Assembly (NCBI RefSeq): GCF_003952525.1
Contig: NZ_CP034451.1
Span: forward strand, 6,101,598 to 6,165,597
Direction: 5' to 3'
DNA length: 64,000 bases
DNA from: Mesorhizobium sp. M3A.F.Ca.ET.080.04.2.1
Lineage (GTDB): Bacteria; Pseudomonadota; Alphaproteobacteria; Rhizobiales; Rhizobiaceae
Made by a program: the position numbers and the translations under genes. Below are positions 47,515 to 57,830 of the stretch, one piece after another; position 1 is the stretch's first letter, and each line of letters begins with the position of its first letter. The notes under the pieces were generated by a model. That model did not search any database. It worked only from the letters and a program-made list of their open reading frames with translations, and was not told the DNA's origin.

Positions 47515-47973
47515 TCAGGCGGTTCTGCCGACGGGCTTCGCCATGTCGACCAGGGTCCAGCCCGGCCGATATGGATTGGGCCGGCGACCCTCCTCGCGAT
47601 AGCCATAGGCGGTGTAGAGCGCGATGTTCCGCTCCATCCGCGCATTGGTGTAGAGCCGCAGCTCGGGCAAGCCCCACGACCGCGACTGCTCCTCGGCAAA
47701 GTCGAGAAGCGCAATGCCGAGCTTCCTGCCTTGGAAGGCCGGCGCGACGGCGACACTGAAGATCATGGCGTGATCGGCATGCCGCTCGAGAACGAGCAGG
47801 CCGGCCAGGTGCGAACCTTCTTCAAGCAGCCAGATCTCGCCGCGCTCGATGCGAGGCGCGTAGTCTTCCGTCACGGGAATCGGCGGCGCGCCGAGCAGCG
47901 CAGTGTAGGGCGCGTAGGCTTGCGTGGTCAGCGCGACGACGGCCGGGAGGTCCTCAGCGCTGGCGAGCCTCAT
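47515..47973 (-). CDS. GNAT family N-acetyltransferase
   Basis: 152 aa. The acetyl-CoA loop is SVAVAPAFQGRKLGIALLDF (motif A, Q-G-R-K-L-G-I-A), followed by LRLYTNARMERNIALYTAYG (motif B). The substrate is unknown. It lies 40 bp beyond the uvrA stop and 27 bp before the DUF72 start, all on the minus strand, so co-transcription with uvrA is possible. Confidence 0.88.
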   Translation of the reverse strand: MRLASAEDLPAVVALTTQAYAPYTALLGAPPIPVTEDYAPRIERGEIWLLEEGSHLAGLLVLERHADHAMIFSVAVAPAFQGRKLGIALLDFAEEQSRSWGLPELRLYTNARMERNIALYTAYGYREEGRRPNPYRPGWTLVDMAKPVGRTA

Positions 47974-48013
47974 GATTGGTCCATCCCAGCAGCGGCCACG
48001 GCGACCTTTCCCA

Positions 48014-50935
<2,922 letters not shown>

Positions 50936-51078
50936 CGCCGGTCGCCGCCTCAGGTCTGGAATTTGCTGGATTGGCGGGTTCGTCCCGGCCATCCCTTATG
51001 TAGGTCGTTTCGCTGCAACTTCGAGTGACGCCCAAAAGGGGGGTTTAACCGTCTTTCGCGCGAGCCGGCAAGCGGAAA

Positions 51079-51093
51079 GAACAAAGGCCGAAC
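51079..51093 (-). promoter_or_regulatory. LexA (SOS) box upstream of uvrA
   Basis: GAAC-AAAGGCC-GAAC exactly matches the alphaproteobacterial LexA site GAAC-N7-GAAC. TTGTCA on the minus strand (51101-51106) could be the -35 element just upstream. Confidence 0.75.
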
Positions 51094-51840
51094 AGGCTCC
51101 TGACAAAGGCTGTGGAAACGCCCAGTCGCCAAGAGCAGCCTGGCCGCGTTCGACTTACCTGGACGTAAGCTTCAGGCGATCACATTTTTCGGTAACCGGC
51201 TATTCAACGGTTGACGTCGCCGACCCAGGGGAGCAGTGTCGAGACGTCAACGAAGCCGGCCGTCTTTCGATGGCCTCGCCACCCAAAGGTGGCTTGCGAG
51301 ACGCCGCAGGCGATAGCGATTTGTGCTTCAACGACATTGTCGCAACGGACCCAGGAGCGGAGCATGACGCCACCGGACAGTCCCTTGAGGCTCCACGCGT
51401 GGATGGAGCCACGGCGGGCATAAGTGCCAGGGTGGGCGTGAGCGCCAACCCGACAAACCGTGACTTGCCGATCCTCTTACAATCAGAGACCATAGTCGGA
51501 TCGTCGGCTGAACGCCGCGTTGCATCCGAAGCAGAACGCCGGCAGTACACTCCCGGCAAATATTGGATTTCAGATCCATGAAAGCCCCGTCCACCTGCGG
51601 AAGCAGTGGCGGGGCTTGCAGTTTGGGTCACCTCACGTCCTCGTCCTTGGGCGCAGCTCCGCGAAGCGGAGCGAAGCCCCAACGATCTAACCCGTGATCT
51701 TAGCCGAGGAATGCAACGGAGCAGAATTCTGCATCGGTTCGGGCGGCATGGATCCTCGGGTCTGCGCGCGTCGTTTCGCTCATCGCGTCGCCCGCCGATG
51801 ACGAACTGAAAAGCGCTTGCGTCAATCGCCGACGCCGGAA
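51094..51840. other. Gene-poor stretch with structured hairpins
   Basis: About 750 bp beyond the uvrA LexA box without a convincing gene. Open frames here lack family-like sequence. The only clear structure is the hairpin group at 51582-51680, listed separately. It may be a small-RNA locus or decayed sequence. Confidence 0.45.
51582..51680. other. Competing hairpins (AAGCCCC / GGGGCTT / AAGCCCC) and a GNRA-like loop
   Basis: A hairpin at 51582-51617 has an AAGCCCCG/CGGGGCTT stem, inner CCA/TGG and CTGC/GCAG pairs, and a GGAA loop. A second hairpin is GCTCCGC-GAA-GCGGAGC (51656-51672). AAGCCCC at 51674-51680 could pair with the same GGGGCTT, so two folds exclude each other. There is no U-tract. 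Confidence 0.5.
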
Positions 51841-52119
51841 TCAATGGTTGGGCGGCCTGATGTCGCCCGCGCCCATGTCGATGGTTATGCTGCCGGAAAT
51901 CCTGACATCGGTATCGCCGATCTTGAAAGTCCCGCCGCTGCCGGCGGGCAGGGCGTCGTCCGGCTCCGGCTCTGCAACCGGCTTGGCGATGCGGTAGTCG
52001 CCGCTGACGCCGGGCAGCTTTTGCGTCGTACTTTCATCCGCGAAGGCTGCGGTGCCGGCCATCATCGCGCCTGCGAGCGCGGCAGCCGCAATCAGGGGAC
52101 TTCTCGACGATCGGATCAT
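51841..52119 (-). CDS. Small exported protein of unknown function
   Basis: 92 aa from ATG 52119. The signal peptide includes SPLIAAAALAGAMMAGTAAF, with cleavage near AFADE. The mature part, about 60 residues, has a Pro/Asp stretch and ends with FKIGDTDVRISGSITIDMGA, a short beta-type repeat seen in some rhizobial exported proteins. Function unknown. It lies 19 bp beyond the clpP stop on the same strand. Confidence 0.7.
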   Translation of the reverse strand: MIRSSRSPLIAAAALAGAMMAGTAAFADESTTQKLPGVSGDYRIAKPVAEPEPDDALPAGSGGTFKIGDTDVRISGSITIDMGAGDIRPPNH

Positions 52120-52188
52120 GCGCGGACTATAGGGGCGCGCCGCAGGGGAGGCCAGACTGGCGGCGATCAAATCGCCGCGCGCTCACCA

Positions 52189-52794
52189 TCACGCGGCCTT
52201 CTTACGGGTATCATAGACATGGTCGACGAGGCCCCAGGTTTTGGCCTCCTCGGCCGTCATGAAATAGTCGCGGTCGAGCGTGCGTTCGACCTCTTCGTAA
52301 GTGCGCCCGCAATGCCGGGCATAGAGTTCCGTCATGTGGCGTTTGGTGCGCAGGATGTCCTCGGCATGGCGCTGGATGTCGGAGGCCTGGCCCTGGAAGC
52401 CGCCCAGCGGCTGATGCAGCACGATCCTGGTGTTGGGCAGCGCAATGCGCCGTCCGGGTGCGCCCGCCATCAGCAGGAAGGACGCCATCGACGCGGCGAA
52501 GCCCATGCAGACCGTCGACACCGGGCAAGAGATGTACTGCATCGTGTCGTAGATGGCGAAGCCGCTGGTCACCACGCCGCCCGGCGAGTTGATGTAGATC
52601 GAGATCTCCTTGTCGGGATTGTCGGATTCCAGCGACAAAAGTTGGGCGCAGACCAGCGCCGACACGCCGTCATTGATCTCGCCGTTGATGAAGACAATGC
52701 GCTCGCGCAGCAGCCGCGAGAAGATGTCGAAGGCGCGTTCGCCGCGGGTCGACTGCTCGATAACCATCGGCACCAGATTGGCAAGGGCGCTCAT
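52189..52794 (-). CDS. clpP: ATP-dependent Clp protease proteolytic subunit
   Basis: 201 aa from ATG 52794 (AAGGAGAC upstream). Catalytic serine in [14 protein letters not shown], histidine in IVLHQPLGG, aspartate in TLDRDYFM: the S-H-D triad is complete. [18 protein letters not shown] is the dimer/handle region. Rhizobia carry two or more clpP genes. This one is not next to tig, clpX or lon, so it is probably an accessory copy that may mix with the main ClpP in the ring. Confidence 0.93.
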   Translation of the reverse strand: MSALANLVPMVIEQSTRGERAFDIFSRLLRERIVFINGEINDGVSALVCAQLLSLESDNPDKEISIYINSPGGVVTSGFAIYDTMQYISCPVSTVCMGFAASMASFLLMAGAPGRRIALPNTRIVLHQPLGGFQGQASDIQRHAEDILRTKRHMTELYARHCGRTYEEVERTLDRDYFMTAEEAKTWGLVDHVYDTRKKAA

Positions 52795-52812
52795 GGCCAA
52801 GTCTCCTTGTGG

Positions 52813-53289
52813 TCAAGCTGCGCGCAGCATCATGCAGGGCGCATTGGCGGCGATCGGGTTCTTGCGTGCGTCGAGCGACAGCCCGCAGCCGGCACCAGCG
52901 ATGGCGACGGCAGCATGCGCCGCCGGCACGAAGCCGTCATGAAGGATGCGCAGATGGGTGCCGCCGGAAACCGTCCGCTCGAGCGTGAAGGTGACGACGC
53001 TATCGAAGGCGGGCAGTTGGTTGTCATCTTCGGCGCTCGACCGCTCACGCCAGGAATAGCGCAGCAGCTTGCCTGGCTCGATATTGAGCACTTCGCATTC
53101 GATCGGCGTGTCCGGTCCCACGAACGCGAAGCGTTTGCCGGCCTGCGGCAGGATGTCGTTCGGCATCATCCAGGCGGCGAGCAGTTCCGGCTCGGTCAGC
53201 GCGCGCCAGACTTTTTCCGGCGGCTCGGCGAGTTCGCATTCGAAGTTGAGCGGCGCGGGGGCGGCTTGTGGATTTTTTGTCGCCATCAT
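52813..53289 (-). CDS. SRPBCC (AHSA1-like) domain protein
   Basis: 158 aa. ELAEPPEKVWRALTEPELLA near residue 19 is the SRPBCC/AHSA1 signature of a hydrophobic-ligand pocket, continuing with YSWRERSSAEDDNQ. Its ATG shares bases with the arsR stop (4-bp overlap), so it is translationally coupled to the regulator. Such ArsR-SRPBCC pairs are very common. The ligand is unknown. Confidence 0.85.
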   Translation of the reverse strand: MMATKNPQAAPAPLNFECELAEPPEKVWRALTEPELLAAWMMPNDILPQAGKRFAFVGPDTPIECEVLNIEPGKLLRYSWRERSSAEDDNQLPAFDSVVTFTLERTVSGGTHLRILHDGFVPAAHAAVAIAGAGCGLSLDARKNPIAANAPCMMLRAA

Positions 53290-53600
53290 TGGTCCATTCC
53301 CTTCAGAACCGTCTTCAGTTTCTCGATACGCTCCGGCCAGAAGGCGCGGTAGCGCTCGATCCAGCCGATCAGCGGATCGAGCCCTTGCGCATCGGCGCGG
53401 TAGTAAGCGTTGCGGCCGGCGCGCCGCTCGACGACGAGGCCGGCGCTGCGCAAGACGGCAAGATGCTGTGAGACGGCCGGCTGCGATACGCTCATGCCGG
53501 CGCGCAGTTCGGACACCGTCATCTCGCCTGCCGCGAGCCGTTCATAGACGGCGCGCCGCGTCGGATCGGCAAGCGCCCGGAAAATTTCTGCTTCGATCAT
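53286..53600 (-). CDS. ArsR family transcriptional regulator
   Basis: 104 aa from ATG 53600 (TTG 53606 is an alternative). The winged helix has LADPTRRAVYERLAAGEMTV and SQPAVSQHLAVLRSAGLV as the recognition helix. No metal-binding Cys cluster (CVC or CxxC) is present, so it is not a classic metal sensor. It probably represses itself and the SRPBCC gene through the palindrome just upstream. Confidence 0.9.
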   Translation of the reverse strand: MIEAEIFRALADPTRRAVYERLAAGEMTVSELRAGMSVSQPAVSQHLAVLRSAGLVVERRAGRNAYYRADAQGLDPLIGWIERYRAFWPERIEKLKTVLKGMDQ

Positions 53601-53609
53601 CGTCAAAGC

Positions 53610-53628
53610 ATAAGTCGATACTTATCGA
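53610..53628 (-). promoter_or_regulatory. Nested palindromic operator upstream of arsR
   Basis: ATAAGT-CGAT-ACTTAT (53610-53625) and TCGATA-CT-TATCGA (53615-53628) overlap. The first is a typical ArsR-family site and ends 10 bp before ATG 53600. Confidence 0.65.
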
Positions 53629-53644
53629 TTTGGCAAGCGGTGTT

Positions 53645-54025
53645 TTAGGATGCCCAGTGCCTTACCGGTTCAGCGGCTCCGTCGAAGCTGGCCTCGAAGA
53701 TCGACGACGCGAGCACGGCGTGGACGTGAAGCACGCCGGAGCCGATGTTGCGAAAGCCGTGCTCGCGGTGTGCCGGAATGATCAGGGACTGTCCGGCGGC
53801 CAGCACCGCACGTCGATCATCGATCCACATCTCGGCTTCGCCGGCGATTACCGTCAGCACTTCCTCCACGCGATGCGAATGCGTCGGCGCGCCGGCGCCT
53901 GGATCGGCCCATTGCTCGAAAATGCAAAGCTCGGCCGCGCCATTGGCGGCGGCAATATGCATCCGCGTTTCCACTCCGGCCCGCCACAGTTCGCGTGGCT
54001 GATCGCTATGCGTGACGATGTTCAT
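53645..54025 (-). CDS. Cupin domain protein
   Basis: 126 aa, a single small beta-barrel. APTHSHRVEEVLTVIAGEAE is the first cupin motif with H-x-H and a distal E, followed by PAHREHGFRNIG (second motif with H). These residues usually hold a metal. Function unknown; it may be a sensor or small enzyme. It is upstream of arsR on the same strand but separated by the operator. Confidence 0.82.
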   Translation of the reverse strand: MNIVTHSDQPRELWRAGVETRMHIAAANGAAELCIFEQWADPGAGAPTHSHRVEEVLTVIAGEAEMWIDDRRAVLAAGQSLIIPAHREHGFRNIGSGVLHVHAVLASSIFEASFDGAAEPVRHWAS

Positions 54026-54081
54026 TCGGACGCCTCCCCTTTTGCGCTGCGGGCCGAGACACTACCTGTTGCTGACATTCC

Positions 54082-54121
54082 TTGACAGATGCAGAGGTCA
54101 AGTCTAGAACGAAAAGAGAAC
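54082..54121 (+). promoter_or_regulatory. SOS promoter of ssb with LexA box
   Basis: TTGACA (54082-54087), 17-bp spacer, TAGAAC (54105-54110), overlapped by the LexA box GAAC-GAAAAGA-GAAC (54107-54121). LexA bound here would cover the -10 region. It is about 103 bp before the ssb ATG. Confidence 0.75.
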
Positions 54122-54223
54122 AAAAACCTTGTGGGAAAAGCCAGCCTTTGCAGGCAGCGGCGGCCTGCAGGCTGTAAGGTGCAGCGACGTAAGTTTTGTT
54201 TCGGATGAGCGCGGAGAAGTACG

Positions 54224-54742
54224 ATGGCGGGTAGCGTCAACAAAGTCATTCTGGTCGGCAATCTCGGAGCGGATCCTGAAATCCGCCGCCTGAATTCGGG
54301 CGAGCCGGTCGTCAACATCCGCATCGCGACTTCGGAAAGCTGGCGCGACAAGAACTCCGGCGAGCGCAAGGAAAAGACCGAGTGGCACAATGTCGTCATC
54401 TTCAACGACCAGCTCGCCAAGGTGGCCGAGCAGTATTTGAAGAAAGGCATGAAGGTATATGTCGAGGGCCAGTTGCAGATGCGCAAATGGCAGGACCAGA
54501 CCGGCAATGACCGCTACACGACCGAGGTCGTGCTGCAGAAATTCCGCGGCGAATTGCAGATGCTCGATGCACGCGGCGAAGGCGGCGGCCAGGTCGGCAA
54601 TTATGCCGGGGGCGGCGGCAACAGCCGCGGTTCCGATTTCGGCCAGTCGGACCCGAACGAAGGCTTCAGCCGCGGAGGTGGCGGCTCCAGGGGTGGTGGT
54701 GGCGGCGCGTCGCGCGAGCTGGACGACGAAATTCCGTTCTGA
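54224..54742 (+). CDS. ssb: Single-stranded DNA-binding protein
   Basis: 172 aa. The N-terminal OB fold (residues ~1-115) starts [20 protein letters not shown] and contains [20 protein letters not shown] and [20 protein letters not shown] Gly-rich flexible tail follows and the conserved acidic tip is DDEIPF, which binds repair partners. It coats single-stranded DNA in replication and repair. In relatives it is often divergent from uvrA; here about 3.3 kb lies between them. Confidence 0.97.
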   Translation: MAGSVNKVILVGNLGADPEIRRLNSGEPVVNIRIATSESWRDKNSGERKEKTEWHNVVIFNDQLAKVAEQYLKKGMKVYVEGQLQMRKWQDQTGNDRYTTEVVLQKFRGELQMLDARGEGGGQVGNYAGGGGNSRGSDFGQSDPNEGFSRGGGGSRGGGGGASRELDDEIPF

Positions 54743-54935
54743 GCATCGCGAGTTCGCCATGAGCCTTCGAGGGAAGGCGGGCCGATCGGCGCCGCCTGGT
54801 TGCTCAGCACAGCGGCATGATAAAGTTCTATCTGCGCGCACCGATCGGCGCTAGCATCTTCATGCTGATGCCCGGGCGGAGCATGCACGCGCGCGTGTCG
54901 GTCAATGGGGCGGCGGCCTCGCAAAGGGAACCATC

Positions 54936-55361
54936 GTGAAAGCACGGGTCAAATGGGTGGAGGAGCGCACCTTCGTCGGCGAATCCGGCAGCGGACATAA
55001 GGTCGTGCTGGGCACGGCGCATGGGCCGGAAGGCAGGACACCGGGGCCAAGCCCGATGGAACTGGTGCTGATCGGGACAGGCGGCTGCTCGGCCTATGAC
55101 GTGGTTCATATCCTCGAGAAAGGCCGGGAGGCGGTCGAGGACTGCGTGGTCGAGCTCGACGCCGACCGGGCCGAGACCGAGCCGCGCGTCTTCACCCGCA
55201 TCCACATGCACTTCATCGTCAAGGGCCGCGCCCTGTCGCACGACAAGGTGAAACGGGCGATCGACCTGTCGATCGAAAAATACTGCTCGGCGACCGCTAT
55301 GATGGCAAAGACTGCTTCCGTCACGCATGACTTCGAGGTCGTTGATACAGCTGCGAAATAG
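54936..55361 (+). CDS. OsmC family peroxiredoxin-like protein
   Basis: 141 aa, GTG start at 54936 with GGGAACC upstream. The two catalytic cysteines are in GTGGCSAYDVVHIL and KYCSATAMMA, the OsmC/Ohr layout. The MELVLIGTGGCSAYDV pattern fits the YhfA-like subgroup more than Ohr. It reduces hydroperoxides or binds thiols in related proteins; the substrate here is unknown. Confidence 0.88.
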   Translation: MKARVKWVEERTFVGESGSGHKVVLGTAHGPEGRTPGPSPMELVLIGTGGCSAYDVVHILEKGREAVEDCVVELDADRAETEPRVFTRIHMHFIVKGRALSHDKVKRAIDLSIEKYCSATAMMAKTASVTHDFEVVDTAAK

Positions 55362-55384
55362 GCGGGGGGCAGTAGGGCTGCCGC

Positions 55385-56014
55385 TCAGGCTGCCATCAGC
55401 GCCCGGACGCCGTCCGCCACGAATTGCACGGCCAGCGCGGCCAGGATGACGCCCAGCAGCCGGGTCAGGATCGAGCGCCCGGTCTGTCCCAGGATGCGGT
55501 CGATGCGTTCGGCCAGCACGAACACCAGATAGGTTATGGCGAGGCAGACGAAGATGATGCCGACCAGCGCCGTCTGCGCCGCAAAACCCTCGAAATGTCC
55601 CGACAACAGCACGGTGGCCGAAATCGCGCCCGGGCCGGCGATCAGCGGGATCGCGAGCGGGAAAGCGGCGATGTTGTGGATCATGTCCTTGGTGACCGCG
55701 ACGTCGCCGATCTTCTCCTTGCGGTCGTGACGGCGCTCGAACACCATTTCGAAGGCGATGAAGAACAGCAGGAAGCCGCCGGCGACGCGGAAGGCCGGCA
55801 ATGTGATGCCGAATACCGAAAGGATCGAGGCGCCGGCGACGGCAAACAGCGCCATCACCAGGAAGCCGATGACCGACGCGCGTATGGAGACCTGCTGGCG
55901 CTCCGAGCGATTCATGCCGCGCGTGACGGCGAGGAACAGCGGCGCCAGCCCGGGCGGGTCGATGGTCACCAGGATGGTGACGAAGGCGTTGAACAGGTTG
56001 TCGAAGCTCGGCAT
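55385..56014 (-). CDS. MarC family (UPF0056) integral membrane protein
   Basis: 209 aa from ATG 56014; the longer frame to 56188 is not hydrophobic-start-like. Six membrane helices are expected (FVTILVTIDPPGLAPLFLAV, VIGFLVMALFAVAGASILSV and others). ATVLLSGHFEGF and the Pro-Gly LIAGPGAISATVLL stretch are family hallmarks. The early link of MarC to multidrug resistance was not upheld, so the role is open. It is convergent with the OsmC gene. Confidence 0.9.
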   Translation of the reverse strand: MPSFDNLFNAFVTILVTIDPPGLAPLFLAVTRGMNRSERQQVSIRASVIGFLVMALFAVAGASILSVFGITLPAFRVAGGFLLFFIAFEMVFERRHDRKEKIGDVAVTKDMIHNIAAFPLAIPLIAGPGAISATVLLSGHFEGFAAQTALVGIIFVCLAITYLVFVLAERIDRILGQTGRSILTRLLGVILAALAVQFVADGVRALMAA

Positions 56015-56184
56015 CGCTGATCCCCTCCCGCCGGGCGAAGCCCAAGCCTCTGCAATTGGTAGAGGAAAGCCGGGACGCTGGAAACAGGCGCGACAGAAAT
56101 GGTGCGCGAAGCTGTGAAGCTGGTGCGAAGGATCGCTTCGGCTTCTTGTTTCAAGTCGCTGCGGTCGCCGGTAATCATCGACTT

Positions 56185-56706
56185 TCACACACGGCAGGCC
56201 AGGAATTCGACTTCGAGGCGCCAGCTCGCGCCGCCGTCATGCGAGCGCTCGCCGAGCCAGCGGAACGAATTCTCGGTGATGCGCGAAAAGCTCCAGCGCA
56301 CCGAGGAGCCGGTGTCGTCAACGCCTTTCTGGACGATCGCGTCGCCCTCAGCGCGGCCAAGCTGGCGGCTGAAATATTGGTTGCGCGGATCGCTCCAGAA
56401 GATGTGCCAGGCCTCGAGGCCTGGATCGTAGACGCGCAGCGTGGTGCCGTAGAAGGTCCACGTGCCCAGAGAGGGCGAGGAACCGGCGTCGCGGGCGGGC
56501 AAGATCCAGACGTCCTGGACTGCCTTGCCGTCAAGGACCCAGCCGAAATGCGCTTCGCCGCGCCCCTTAAGAACCGAACCGTCTTCGAGATGACGCGTGG
56601 CGTCGAATGTCCAGGCGCCGATGAAGCGGCCGTAGAGCTTCAGCTTCTCGGCCAGATCTGGATTGGGCTCGTCGCTGTGCAGGGCCTCGGCAAAGGGATC
56701 GGTCAT
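56185..56706 (-). CDS. DUF1579-like protein, unknown function
   Basis: 173 aa, no signal peptide. It is a beta-rich lipocalin-like sequence: LYGRFIGAWTFDATRHLEDG, GEAHFGWVLDGKAVQDVWIL, WHIFWSDPRNQYFSR and a closing SWRLEVEFLACR. The pattern resembles DUF1579-type proteins. It is divergent from the AraC gene with 85 bp between starts, so the regulator could control it. Confidence 0.7.
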   Translation of the reverse strand: MTDPFAEALHSDEPNPDLAEKLKLYGRFIGAWTFDATRHLEDGSVLKGRGEAHFGWVLDGKAVQDVWILPARDAGSSPSLGTWTFYGTTLRVYDPGLEAWHIFWSDPRNQYFSRQLGRAEGDAIVQKGVDDTGSSVRWSFSRITENSFRWLGERSHDGGASWRLEVEFLACRV

Positions 56707-56791
56707 GGTTGCTGCCTCGTTTGTCAGGAGAGGGCGAGCAATAGAGGCGCGGCGAGGTTCTGCGCTTGGGGAAAATTGCTATCTTTCCGTG

Positions 56792-57622
56792 ATGACGACG
56801 ACTGAGAAGAACCTCGCATCAGGGTTCGGCTGGCGGGTGTCCGATGTGGTCTGCACAGCCGGCGCCGGTGCCAGGCCTTTCGAGGAAGAGCATCGCAGTT
56901 TCTGCATCGCCGCCGTGACAAGTGGCACCTTCCGCTACCGGACGCGCGAGGGCACAGCGATGCTTGCGCCGGGCGCCATCCTGCTCGGCAATCCCGGCGC
57001 CTGCTACGAGTGCGGCCATGAGCATGGGACCGGCGACCGCTGCCTCTCCTTCCATTTCGCGCCGGCCTACTTGGAACGCGTGGTCGCCGAAATGCCGGGC
57101 GCGAAGCGGCTGGCCTTCGCTGGCCCGCGCCTGCCGCCATTGCCAGCGCTGGCGCCATTGCTGGCGGAAGCGGAGGCCGCGCGGGAATCAGGCGAGGTCG
57201 ACGCGTTCGAGGAACTCGGCCTGCGTATTGCCGGGGCGGTCATTGCGGCTGCAACCGGCTCTGGCAAGGCAGGCCGCCCACCCAGTCGCCGTGACCAAAG
57301 ACGCGTTGCCGAGGCGGTGCGCATGATCGAGCTCCATGCCGACCGGCCGCTGTCGCTGAGCGAACTGGCCGACGGCACGGCGACCAGTCCCTATCATTTC
57401 CTGCGCACATTCCGGCACGTGGCCGGCATGACGCCCTACCAGTTTCTGCTGAGGACAAGGCTCCACCGGGCGGCGGTGCGGCTGCGCATCTCGAACGAAG
57501 CGATCTCGACCATCGCCTTCGATGCCGGCTTCAACGATCTATCGACCTTCAACCGCCGGTTCCGGCGCGAGATGGGCGAGGCTCCCGGCGCCTATCGCTC
57601 TCGCCGCGGGTCAGATGCTTGA
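56792..57622 (+). CDS. AraC family transcriptional regulator
   Basis: 276 aa from ATG 56792, next to a GTG at 56789. The N-terminal cupin-like sensing domain (~1-150) contains CYECGHEHGTGDRCLSFHF, with several Cys and His that could hold a metal. The C-terminal HTH domain (~175-272) shows PLSLSELADGTATSPYHFLR and ISTIAFDAGFNDLSTFNRRF. The ligand is unknown. The divergent DUF1579-like gene is the obvious candidate target. Confidence 0.9.
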   Translation: MTTTEKNLASGFGWRVSDVVCTAGAGARPFEEEHRSFCIAAVTSGTFRYRTREGTAMLAPGAILLGNPGACYECGHEHGTGDRCLSFHFAPAYLERVVAEMPGAKRLAFAGPRLPPLPALAPLLAEAEAARESGEVDAFEELGLRIAGAVIAAATGSGKAGRPPSRRDQRRVAEAVRMIELHADRPLSLSELADGTATSPYHFLRTFRHVAGMTPYQFLLRTRLHRAAVRLRISNEAISTIAFDAGFNDLSTFNRRFRREMGEAPGAYRSRRGSDA

Positions 57623-57830
57623 GCGCTCGCGGTCCTTGCTGATGAATGGCGGGTCATGGCCGACCTTGCCCCGCGAGAGCCAAATGCGCTTTGGCCATAT
57701 CGTCGCAATCAGCGGTATCCTTTTGAAATTCCCACCAAAATTGTCTCTGGAAAAGTGCCGCCGGCATTGGAGTTTCGGTCCGGCTTCCTATATAAGCAGC
57801 CAGTGATTCCCGACTGGATTGTGACCTGAT

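Noticed and set aside
51200..51844. 214-codon frame on the minus strand between uvrA and the small exported protein
   Set aside because: Composition is unlike neighbouring genes and it runs through the hairpins; no domain recognised.
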